Part shown: positions 17,423 through 24,900 of the stretch, piece by piece
Position numbering within the stretch: the stretch's first letter is position 1
Layout: every line of letters starts with the position of its first letter
From: Syntrophorhabdaceae bacterium
GTDB taxonomy: Bacteria > Desulfobacterota > Syntrophorhabdia > Syntrophorhabdales > Syntrophorhabdaceae
Assembly: GCA_028698615.1 (NCBI GenBank)
Contig: JAQVWF010000018.1
Location: 1-48,698 of the forward strand
DNA: 48,698 bases
Reading direction: 5' to 3'
Position numbers and translations under genes: made by a program
The notes under the pieces: model-generated
Told to the model about the DNA's origin: nothing
The model's input: only the letters and a program-made list of their open reading frames with translations
Database searches by the model: none

Positions 17423-17671
17423 TCACGGTTCCAGTTGCTCATAGGTCTCTCCATCGAAGGAGAATCCCCTCTCGATCTCGATATCACCCAGGCACTGCCG
17501 TATATCCGTCGCGCCATCATCGAGCCTGATGCACATCCCGCAGTCGGAACTCAGATTCCTTGGTACCGGAACAAGTTCGTGCCGTCTGCCCCGCTTCTTC
17601 AGCATCTTCTCCGCCCGCAAGACGTCGTGGATGGTATTAAACAGCAGGAAGATGGTTCTATCCCTCGGCAA
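17423..17671 (-). CDS. DUF3343 putative Se/S carrier-like protein
   Basis: The roughly 82-residue protein shows the DUF3343 pattern: IFLLFNTIHDVLRAEKMLK near the N-terminus and SSDCGMCIRL in the middle, with a conserved Cys proposed to carry sulfur or selenium. No ATG is available. I prefer the TTG at 17671, which has AGGG 4 nt upstream and puts the conserved strand close to the N-terminus; a TTG at 17692 would add seven residues. It overlaps the end of the cysteine desulfurase gene by 14 nt, as expected for a co-translated partner. The carrier role is inferred from context and family annotation. Confidence 0.75.
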   Translation of the reverse strand: MPRDRTIFLLFNTIHDVLRAEKMLKKRGRRHELVPVPRNLSSDCGMCIRLDDGATDIRQCLGDIEIERGFSFDGETYEQLEP

Positions 17672-18797
17672 TTTCCCTGACCGCCTCGACAAATGTCAGT
17701 ATGTCATCCTCCCCGGTGAAATATCCCGGCGATGCCCGAAGCGTCCCGTTCGGGAAGGTACCGATGGTTTGATGTGAGACCGGAGAACAGTGGAGGCCTA
17801 TGCGAACATACATTGACCTCCTGTTCAGTTCGTAACCCACTTCCGAAGGCAGCTTGCCCTGGATATTGAACGCAACGATCGCCAGGTAGGATTGAGGTCC
17901 AATGCCCTGGTGGCCATAAACGACCACGCCCTCAACGGAGCGCAACCCCTCGACCAGCAAGCGGCGAAGTGCCTGTTTCCTCTGGACGATCCTCTGAAGG
18001 CCCTCCTTCCCGATAAAGGTGAGACCCCCCAGAAGCGATGCGATCCCAGGCGTGTTCGGTGTGCCGCACTCATACCTGTCAGGCAGAAAGACCGGATGCT
18101 CGATTGATTCCGACTTGCTGCCTGTTCCTCCGAACTTCAGGGGTGTAAGCTCAATACCTGACCTCACGTAAAAAGCTCCGACTCCCTGAACCGAATAGAG
18201 TGATTTGTGACCCGAAAAGCACAGGATATCCGCCTTCATCTCTTCCATGTCGATAGGCACGGACCCCATCGTCTGGCAGGCGTCCACAATGAGAAGCGCC
18301 TGGCCGATCGCATCCTTGATACCGTCGAGAGGCTGTACGGTGCCCGTGACATTCGAACCATGGCTGATTATGACAGCCTTCGTATTCCCCCGCAAAGCCC
18401 GGCGGATGTCATCGATATCAAGAAACCCCTCGGGAGAACAGGGTACGGCCGTGAACGAGACGCCCCTTTCCCCCCTTAGAAATTGAAGAGGTCTCATGAC
18501 GGAATTGTGCTCCATCATCGTCGTCACGACATGGTCGCCTTCCCCAAGCAAACCAAGAACGGCCATATTCAGGGATTCTGTCCCGTTCTGCGTAAAGACA
18601 AGTCGTTCGGAATTCGTCATCCCGATAAAGGCGGCGAGTTTTTCGCGGGCTTCGAAGATGACCCTGGCGGCTTCCAGAGAGAGCGTGTGGCCGCTTCTGC
18701 CAGGATTCCCGCCGACATTCTTTACGAACTCGTTGAGATATTCGATCGTTTCCGGTGGTTTGGGAAATGATGTCGCTGCGTTATCCAAATAGATCAT
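17658..18797 (-). CDS. class V aminotransferase, cysteine desulfurase family
   Basis: The 379-residue PLP enzyme starts MIYLDNAATSFPKP, a hallmark of cysteine desulfurases. The PLP Lys is K198 in FSGHKSLY, the cofactor-binding residues lie in MEHNSV and VDACQTMG, and the persulfide Cys is C337 in GLHCSPVSH. The family removes sulfur (or selenium) from cysteine (or selenocysteine) and leaves it as a persulfide. The neighbours YedF (upstream) and DUF3343 (downstream) suggest a Se/S delivery pathway rather than housekeeping Fe-S assembly. A GTG at 18821 in the same frame would add eight residues with no family support. Confidence 0.9.
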   Translation of the reverse strand: MIYLDNAATSFPKPPETIEYLNEFVKNVGGNPGRSGHTLSLEAARVIFEAREKLAAFIGMTNSERLVFTQNGTESLNMAVLGLLGEGDHVVTTMMEHNSVMRPLQFLRGERGVSFTAVPCSPEGFLDIDDIRRALRGNTKAVIISHGSNVTGTVQPLDGIKDAIGQALLIVDACQTMGSVPIDMEEMKADILCFSGHKSLYSVQGVGAFYVRSGIELTPLKFGGTGSKSESIEHPVFLPDRYECGTPNTPGIASLLGGLTFIGKEGLQRIVQRKQALRRLLVEGLRSVEGVVVYGHQGIGPQSYLAIVAFNIQGKLPSEVGYELNRRSMYVRIGLHCSPVSHQTIGTFPNGTLRASPGYFTGEDDILTFVEAVREIAEG

Positions 18798-18826
18798 CGA
18801 TGGGTCCTGTCCGGGGCACACGCCAG

Positions 18827-19402
18827 CTAAGGCCTGATCACGTTCGTGGCTTCGTTGAATGAGGTCAGGATCTCGAACATGTTGCTTACCCTTCCCACCG
18901 CAACCTTATCCTTGAGATGGAAGTAATCGAGGCAGGTGCCGCATGAAATGATCTCGATGCTCAGATCCGCGATGTCCTTCAGAATCCCTATGAATTCTGA
19001 ATCCGACGTGACGAGCCTGACCCCTGTGTTCAGGAATATGATCCTCCATGGGCGGACCTCCAGTTCTTTAAGGGTGTTCAGGAACGATCTCATCAAGACC
19101 TTCCCCAGATCATCGTCGCCTCTTCCCATGGTCTCACCGTCAACAAAGACCAGTGATCTCTTTGCAGTCGTCTGGTCTGTGATGAAACCTTCCTCCAGAC
19201 AGCCTTCAACCCGGTAGACATCGTCTTCCTGCACCACCGTTGTCGAATAGCCCCTGGATCCAAGGAAGCGCCGCACATTCTCGCTGGCAGTGGGATCATC
19301 GACAATAACCTCAATTTCGCTTACCCGCCGGCCCTCGAGAAATTTCTTTGTCTCGATCACAGGCACCGGGCAGGTCTTTCCTTTCAAATCAAGTTTTTCC
19401 AT
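18827..19402 (-). CDS. yedF: YedF-type sulfurtransferase-like protein (selenium metabolism family)
   Basis: The 191-residue protein joins an N-terminal TusA/SirA-like domain, with the signature CPVP at C11-P14, to a C-terminal DsrE-like domain with CGTC at C154-C157. This two-domain layout is that of the selenium-associated YedF family rather than plain TusA. It would accept and hand over sulfur or selenium from the cysteine desulfurase encoded 29 nt downstream. The start ATG has no clear Shine-Dalgarno, but the CPxP at residue 11 fits the family's usual spacing. It is first in the yedF-desulfurase-DUF3343 operon. Confidence 0.87.
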   Translation of the reverse strand: MEKLDLKGKTCPVPVIETKKFLEGRRVSEIEVIVDDPTASENVRRFLGSRGYSTTVVQEDDVYRVEGCLEEGFITDQTTAKRSLVFVDGETMGRGDDDLGKVLMRSFLNTLKELEVRPWRIIFLNTGVRLVTSDSEFIGILKDIADLSIEIISCGTCLDYFHLKDKVAVGRVSNMFEILTSFNEATNVIRP

Positions 19403-19514
19403 AGCGCTATTCTAATAAAAAAGCGCCCTCAGGGCAAATGAATAAAAGGCATGAAAAACCGAAGACTAATAGGAGAAAGGCTTCAAGGCTTGCGTTGTTC
19501 TGACCTGAAACTTG

Positions 19515-19546
19515 AAACAAAAAAGGGAGGGCTTTCGCCCTCCCTT
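19515..19546 (-). terminator. Rho-independent terminator after etfA
   Basis: A perfect 10-bp GC-rich stem (19523-19532 with 19537-19546) closes a GAAA tetraloop read on the minus strand and runs into TTTTGTTT. It begins 6 nt after the etfA stop and ends the thiolase-crotonase-etfBA operon. It also insulates yedF. Confidence 0.92.
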
Positions 19547-19551
19547 CGGCC

Positions 19552-20538
19552 TTATCTGCTCAGTTTGCTCTTAAACTTCTCTATAATCTTGGGAACGATC
19601 TCTTTGTAGTCGCCTATGATGCCAAACGATGCCGCCTTGAAGATCGGGGCATCGGGGTCTTTATTGATGGCAACAATACAATCGGAGGTTCTCATACCGG
19701 CGAGGTGCTGAATGGCGCCGGAGATGCCGCATGCTATGTAGATCTTCGGCTTCACCGTCTTGCCCGTCTGTCCAACCTGATGCTCGTAAGGGATCCATTC
19801 GGAGTCGACAGCTGCACGTGATGCACCAACTGCTCCGCCGAGGAGGTCAGCCAGTTCCTGCAGCATGGTAAAACCCGCGTCGTTTCCCAGGCCACGGCCG
19901 CCGGAAACGATGATGTCAGCTTCGACGAGGTTGACGGCTGTTGCTGATTGAATGAACTCAACGACCTTGGTTGCAAGATCGGCATCGGCAAGCGCAAAGG
20001 ATTCTTTTACGACTTCTGCGCTCTTGGATGCATCCTTTTCGCCCATTGCGAAGGCCTTCGGCCTTACCGTGGCGATCTGGGGTGCTGCCTTTTCATTGAC
20101 AACCGATACTGAATAGTTGCCGCCGAATGCCGCGCGCGTCATCTTGGCCTTCCCGCCGTCCACTGCGAGCCCGATGGTGTCGGTGCACAGACCGAAACCG
20201 AGCTGCGCTGCCGCTGCCGCGGCGACGTCGGTACCCATGCTCGTTGCCCTGAAGAGAGCCAGTTCAGGTTTGTACTTGTCGAGGAGGAAAGCCGCCGCCT
20301 TCGCATATGCCTCGCCCCTGAAGCCTTTGAAAACATCACCTTCCACGGCGTAGACCTTGGCCGCGCCATAGGCCCCTGCCTCTTTTGCCAGGTCGTCGAC
20401 CTTGTCGCCGATGACGAAGGCGCAAACACTGGAGCCGAAAGTGTCGGCCAGCTGCTTGCCTATGCCAAGAAGCTCAAAAGACATCGGTGCAACGGCACCG
20501 TCTTTATGTTCTATATAAACCCATACATCGTTAGCCAT
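19552..20538 (-). CDS. etfA: electron transfer flavoprotein alpha subunit
   Basis: EtfA binds the FAD that takes electrons from acyl-CoA dehydrogenases and passes them to a quinone or ferredoxin partner. The 328-residue protein has the N-terminal ETF domain and the C-terminal FAD domain with the full signature: GRGLGND, GASRAAVDSEWIPYEHQVGQTG, YIACGISGAIQH and INKDPDAPIF. GGAGGAGGG lies upstream of the start. It follows etfB by 20 nt and is the last gene of a fatty-acyl-CoA-type operon. Whether this Etf is of the bifurcating type cannot be told from this subunit. Confidence 0.97.
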   Translation of the reverse strand: MANDVWVYIEHKDGAVAPMSFELLGIGKQLADTFGSSVCAFVIGDKVDDLAKEAGAYGAAKVYAVEGDVFKGFRGEAYAKAAAFLLDKYKPELALFRATSMGTDVAAAAAAQLGFGLCTDTIGLAVDGGKAKMTRAAFGGNYSVSVVNEKAAPQIATVRPKAFAMGEKDASKSAEVVKESFALADADLATKVVEFIQSATAVNLVEADIIVSGGRGLGNDAGFTMLQELADLLGGAVGASRAAVDSEWIPYEHQVGQTGKTVKPKIYIACGISGAIQHLAGMRTSDCIVAINKDPDAPIFKAASFGIIGDYKEIVPKIIEKFKSKLSR

Positions 20539-20558
20539 TGTTTTTTCCCTCCTCCAAG

Positions 20559-21356
20559 TTATTTTATAACTTTCAAGTCAATGAGCTTGTCGGTGATCGT
20601 GTTGGCAATCTCTTCGATCTCGCCTTTGAGGATCTCGCCTGCGCCGCGGGGAGGCGGTACAGCAATCTCGACCACTTTTGTGCTGGCGCCTGCGGCACCC
20701 ACCTTGCCGGCGTCCACGCCGAGGTCGCCCGCGCTCCACTGCGGGATCTCGATCTTGGATGCTTTCCTGATCCCCATAAGGTTGGGAAGCCGGGGCTCAT
20801 TGATTCCCTTGATGACGGAGACAACAGCCGGAAGCTTTGCTTCGATAACTTCGGTACCGCCCTCGATGGCCCTCTCAACAACGATCTTCTTGCCTGCCGC
20901 ATCGACCGAACGGACCTTTGAAACGTATGTAAGCGGGCTGAAACCAAGAATTGCGGCCAGTTCTGCCGCGACAACACCGGTATTGCCATCAGTGGACTGT
21001 TTGCCTGCGAAGACAACATCCACGTCACCCACTTTCTTGATGGCCGCTGCAAGGACATATGCCGTCGAGTATGTGTCGGAGCCAGCGAAAGCACCATCGG
21101 TGCACAGGGCGACCTGATCGACCGTCAATGCAAGGGCGTTCCGCAACACGTCGGTTGCACCCTCGGGGCCCATGGAAATGGCCACGATCTCGCCATCATA
21201 GTTTTCCTTCGTAAGCAGTGCTTCTTCAAGCGCGAATTCATCGAAGGGGTTCGTGATGGAATCCATTCCGTCCCTGCTCAGGGTCCCCTTCGGGATATCC
21301 CATTTGATCTCTGCTTCGGTATCAGGAACCTGTTTCAAACAAACCGCTATCTTCAC
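20559..21356 (-). CDS. etfB: electron transfer flavoprotein beta subunit
   Basis: EtfB pairs with EtfA and binds AMP or a second FAD. The protein of about 265 residues starts with a GTG giving MKIAVCLKQVPDTEAEI, the normal family N-terminus, with AAGGAGGA 5 nt upstream. The frame is open nine codons further without support. NPFDEFALEEAL, GPEGATDVLRNALAL, GKQSTDGNTGVVAAELA and the C-terminal region are typical of EtfB. It is the third gene in the operon, 19 nt after the crotonase gene. Redox partners acyl-CoA dehydrogenase and ETF-quinone oxidoreductase are not in the window. Confidence 0.96.
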   Translation of the reverse strand: MKIAVCLKQVPDTEAEIKWDIPKGTLSRDGMDSITNPFDEFALEEALLTKENYDGEIVAISMGPEGATDVLRNALALTVDQVALCTDGAFAGSDTYSTAYVLAAAIKKVGDVDVVFAGKQSTDGNTGVVAAELAAILGFSPLTYVSKVRSVDAAGKKIVVERAIEGGTEVIEAKLPAVVSVIKGINEPRLPNLMGIRKASKIEIPQWSAGDLGVDAGKVGAAGASTKVVEIAVPPPRGAGEILKGEIEEIANTITDKLIDLKVIK

Positions 21357-21375
21357 AGTGTCCTCCTTATATGTT

Positions 21376-22155
21376 TTATTCACCCGTAAAGGTGGCTTTT
21401 CTTTTTTCCACGAATGCTGTCATACCCTCTTTCTGGTCCTTCGTAGCGAAACAAAGCCCGAAGTCCTTCGCTTCGAGGGTGAGACCTTCTTTGTTGTCGA
21501 GGGAAAGGCTCTTGTTGACACATTCCTTGGCCAATCTTACCGCAAATGGGCCGTTTGCACCTATTTTGGCGGCAAGCGCCATGACCTCGGTCATTAGCTG
21601 ATCATCGGCCACCACTTTATTGAGAAGGCCCATCTCGTAGGCCTCCGCCGCGCCAATGGTTTTGCCCGTAAAGATCAGTTCTTTCGCCTTTGCAAGGCCG
21701 ACGAGCTTTGCTGTCCGCTGCGTTCCCCCAAATCCAGGGTGTATTCCGAGGGTCGTCTCGGGGAAGCCCACCTTTGCCTTATCCGAAGCATAGATAATAT
21801 CACAGGCGAGGGCCACCTCAAATCCGCCTCCCAGGGCGAATCCATTAACCGCGGCTATCACCGGCTTGTTCATGTTCTCCAGAGTGGCGAATGCCTCGTG
21901 CCCTCTTGCAGAGAACTCCATGCCTTCCAGAGCGGTCAGGTCCTTCATCTCGAGGATGTCGGCCCCTGCCACGAAGGCCTTGCCTTCGCCGGTCACTACG
22001 ACGACCCTGACCTCGCTGTCCGCGTTCAGGGCCTTGCCTGCCGCCTTCAGTTCCACAAGCGTCTCTGAATTGAGTGCGTTCAGAGCCTTGGGCCTGTTGA
22101 ACTTCAATATCGCGATACCGTCCTTCTTTTCGACGATAAGGTTTTTAAATTCCAT
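21376..22155 (-). CDS. enoyl-CoA hydratase (crotonase family)
   Basis: The 259-residue protein is a canonical crotonase: FNRPKALNALN, the oxyanion-hole segment VAGADI, NGFALGGGFEVAL with the first catalytic Glu, and PETTLGIHPGFGG with the second. Both Glu residues support hydration of 2-enoyl-CoA such as crotonyl-CoA. The thiolase stop overlaps an ATG at 22158 (TGATG). I chose the next ATG at 22155, which gives MEFKNL and a better distance to the GAGG upstream; either is possible. The long upstream open frame over the thiolase gene is a shadow. It acts between dehydrogenase and thiolase in short-chain acyl-CoA oxidation or synthesis. Confidence 0.93.
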   Translation of the reverse strand: MEFKNLIVEKKDGIAILKFNRPKALNALNSETLVELKAAGKALNADSEVRVVVVTGEGKAFVAGADILEMKDLTALEGMEFSARGHEAFATLENMNKPVIAAVNGFALGGGFEVALACDIIYASDKAKVGFPETTLGIHPGFGGTQRTAKLVGLAKAKELIFTGKTIGAAEAYEMGLLNKVVADDQLMTEVMALAAKIGANGPFAVRLAKECVNKSLSLDNKEGLTLEAKDFGLCFATKDQKEGMTAFVEKRKATFTGE

Positions 22156-22157
22156 CA

Positions 22158-23444
22158 TCACGCCTCGCATTCGATTACCGCGGCGAGACCCATACCGCCG
22201 CCGATGCACATTGATACGAGACCATACTTGAGCCCCAACCGTTTCATCTGGTACAGAGCGGTGGTAACAAGGCGGGCGCCGGTGCAGCCGATGGGATGCC
22301 CGAGGGAGATGCCGCCGCCGAACATATTGCATTTATCCATATTGATGCCCAGTTCCCTGATACAGCCGATGGACTGCGAAGCAAACGCTTCGTTGAGCTC
22401 GATGCAGTCGATCTGGTCAATCGTCAGGTTGGCCTTCTTGAGGGCCTTCTTGATGGCGGGGATGGGACCCAGGCCCATGTACGCCGGGTCGAGGCCGCCG
22501 TTGGCCCAGGAGATCACCCTGCCCATGGGTTTTATGCCGAGTTCCTTCGCCTTATCCCGCGACATCATGACGACGGCGGACGCGGCGTCATTCAAACCGG
22601 AGGCGTTGCCTGCGGTCACGGTTCCGCCATTCTTCTTGAAAGCCGGTGCCAGGGACAGCATCTTCTCAAGGGTCGTATCCATCGGTCTTTCGTCGGTGTC
22701 GAAAATAATGGGGTTGCCCTTTCTCTGGGGGATGGCCACGGGAACGATCTCATTCTTGAAATAACCCGCCTTTATCGCTGCCCTTGCCCTCTGGTGGCTC
22801 AAGAGACCGAACTTGTCCTGCTCTTCCCTGGAGATGCCGTATTTTTCTGCGATATTCTCCGCGGTGAATCCCATGTGGTAGCCATAGAAGATTTCCCACA
22901 CACCGTCGAGGACCATAAGGTCGACGGCTTTCGTATCGAACATGCGCGCCCCCCACCTCAGTCCGGGAAGCGTGAAGGGAGCCTGGCTCATATTCTCCAT
23001 GCCGCCTGCCACAACAACTTCGCTGTCTCCGACCATAATCGACTGGTTGGCGTTAATGATCGCCCTTAATCCTGATGAACATACCTTATTAATGGTATAA
23101 GCAGCTGTTTCCTTCGGCACGCCGCCGTGAATGCTGGCCTGACGCCCCGAGTTCTGACCGAGTCCCGCCTGAAGAACATTACCCATGATAACTTCGTCGA
23201 TCACGACCTCTTTGAGACTGCTGTCGTAATCATAGTACTTTGCTTCAAGTTCGGTGTCCGTCTTTCCTTCGAAGATGGCAGGGGCAAATTCCTTGTCCTT
23301 GTTCTTCGAAGGCCTGATCCCCGCCCTCTTGATGGCTTCCTTGATCGCTGTTCCACCCAGCGTGACAACGGGCACATCCTTCAGTGACTGTCCGAACTGG
23401 CCGATTGCAGTTCTGGCGCACGAAACAATAACAGCTTCTTTCAT
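22158..23444 (-). CDS. acetyl-CoA acetyltransferase (thiolase) with an N-terminal insertion
   Basis: Thiolase joins or splits acetoacetyl-CoA. The 428-residue protein has the nucleophile C122 in NKVCSSGL, the NEAFASQ motif, the His in GHPIGCTGARL and the second Cys in MCIGGGMG, so it should be active. It is about 35 residues longer than the usual 392. The extra stretch lies at about residues 46-80 (Lys/Asp/Glu/Tyr-rich) between AGIRP and VIDEVIMGNVLQ. Reading frame and codons run cleanly through it. It is the first gene of the operon, with a strong ribosome site and promoter upstream. The insertion lies in a surface region of known thiolases; its purpose is unknown. Confidence 0.93.
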   Translation of the reverse strand: MKEAVIVSCARTAIGQFGQSLKDVPVVTLGGTAIKEAIKRAGIRPSKNKDKEFAPAIFEGKTDTELEAKYYDYDSSLKEVVIDEVIMGNVLQAGLGQNSGRQASIHGGVPKETAAYTINKVCSSGLRAIINANQSIMVGDSEVVVAGGMENMSQAPFTLPGLRWGARMFDTKAVDLMVLDGVWEIFYGYHMGFTAENIAEKYGISREEQDKFGLLSHQRARAAIKAGYFKNEIVPVAIPQRKGNPIIFDTDERPMDTTLEKMLSLAPAFKKNGGTVTAGNASGLNDAASAVVMMSRDKAKELGIKPMGRVISWANGGLDPAYMGLGPIPAIKKALKKANLTIDQIDCIELNEAFASQSIGCIRELGINMDKCNMFGGGISLGHPIGCTGARLVTTALYQMKRLGLKYGLVSMCIGGGMGLAAVIECEA

Positions 23445-23485
23445 ACAGGTCTCCTTTCATTTCAGTTGAAAAAAATTTCACAACC

Positions 23486-23514
23486 TTTTTATCGCAATTC
23501 CGGATATTTGTCAA
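23486..23514 (-). promoter_or_regulatory. sigma-70-type promoter for the thiolase-crotonase-etfBA operon
   Basis: On the minus strand TTGACA (23514-23509) is followed after exactly 17 nt by TAAAAA (23491-23486), four of six bases of the -10. Transcription would start about 35 nt before the thiolase ATG, next to AAAGGAG. A short GGGCG/CGCCC hairpin at 23533-23546 lies just upstream. Confidence 0.55.
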
Positions 23515-23726
23515 CGATTTTAATGACTGGGAGGGCGTTAGCGCCCGCCCTTTCCAGGCACTCATGACCGGCCTCTACACTGCGGCTGGACGTAAGGATA
23601 CGGCAAAGACAGGCGGGCGCGTCCATCACCTCAAAAGCAATGAAATGTTGAGTTGCCGGGAATTAATGTGTTAACATAATCCGAATCTCAGAAAATCAAA
23701 TCAATCAGCGAAAGGATGCCGTATAT

Positions 23727-24833
23727 ATGAACATCCCCCCAATCAACCTGAAGGCCCAGTTCAAGGGTGTCAAGAAAGACATTCTCAGGGGCATACGGGA
23801 AACGCTCGACGACCAGAAACTGATCCTCGGTCAGTATTGTCTGAAACTTGAGGAACAGATATCCTCCATGACGGGGGCGGCCCATGCCGTTTCCTGCGCC
23901 AACGGCACCGACGCGCTCATCCTTTCTCTCATGGCCCTCGGCATCGGCCACGGGGACGAGGTCGTCACCACGCCCTACACCTTCTTTTCAACGGCAAGTT
24001 CCATTGCGCTTGTGGGCGCCCGGCCTGTCTTTGCCGACATACAGGAAAGCGATATGAACATCGACCCGTCCCTGATCGAGCAGGCCATTACTCCGAAAAC
24101 AAAAGCCATTCTCGTCGTCCATCTCTTTGGAAAGATTTGCGACATGAAAAGAATCCTCTCCATCGCCGGAAAACGGGGGATCCCCGTTATTGAGGACATG
24201 GCGCAGGCGCTTGGCGCCCGCCGGGGCGGCCTTGCCGCAGGCACATTCGGCGATATTGCAGCCACCAGTTTCTACCCCACAAAGAATCTCGGAGGCATCG
24301 GCGAGGGCGGCATGGTCTTGACCCGGCGTTCCGACCTTGGTGACAAAACACGCAAGCTTCGCGTGCACGGGATGGGGGAGAAACAATACATTCACGAAAT
24401 GATCGGATTCAACAGCCGTCTCGACGAGATCAAGGCGCTTGCCCTCTCCGTAAAGTTCACGAAACTCGCCTCCTGGAACAAGACGCGGCTGGAGACCGCC
24501 GGCTACTACAACATGCATATGAGGAACCTTCCCCTCACCCTTCCCACTATCGATGACGAAACGTCCCACATCTTCCATCACTATGTGGTCCGAACAGACA
24601 GGCGCGATGCCCTCCAGCTCCATCTTAGGGAAAGAGGGATAATAACGGGCATCTACTATCCCCTGCCTCTTCATATGCAACCCTGTTTCTCATACCTGGG
24701 CGTCAAAGAGGGCGACTTTCCCGTCGCTGAAAGGGCGGCGAAAACAAGTCTTGCCATTCCTGTTTTCCCTGAACTAAAGAAGAAGGAAAAAGATTATATA
24801 ATCGAAAGCATACGGTCATTCTTTGATAAATAA
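23727..24833 (+). CDS. DegT/DnrJ/EryC1/StrS-family PLP aminotransferase
   Basis: The 368-residue protein is a sugar aminotransferase-type enzyme. SCANGTDAL and TPYTFFSTA form the cofactor site, VIEDMAQALGA carries the Asp that contacts the pyridine nitrogen, and K186 in SFYPTKNLGGIGEGG is the PLP Lys. Such enzymes usually put an amino group on a keto-sugar nucleotide for LPS, glycan or antibiotic-like sugars. The substrate is not predictable. It stands alone between two minus-strand operons. The ribosome site is weak (AAAGGA about 11 nt upstream). The start MNIPPINLKAQ is typical of the family. Confidence 0.93.
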   Translation: MNIPPINLKAQFKGVKKDILRGIRETLDDQKLILGQYCLKLEEQISSMTGAAHAVSCANGTDALILSLMALGIGHGDEVVTTPYTFFSTASSIALVGARPVFADIQESDMNIDPSLIEQAITPKTKAILVVHLFGKICDMKRILSIAGKRGIPVIEDMAQALGARRGGLAAGTFGDIAATSFYPTKNLGGIGEGGMVLTRRSDLGDKTRKLRVHGMGEKQYIHEMIGFNSRLDEIKALALSVKFTKLASWNKTRLETAGYYNMHMRNLPLTLPTIDDETSHIFHHYVVRTDRRDALQLHLRERGIITGIYYPLPLHMQPCFSYLGVKEGDFPVAERAAKTSLAIPVFPELKKKEKDYIIESIRSFFDK

Positions 24834-24900
24834 CATTATAGATAATGCGCGAAGAAGCTCTTCGGCATCTTTATGGTCTTGTTCAGGAATTGTGATTTAG

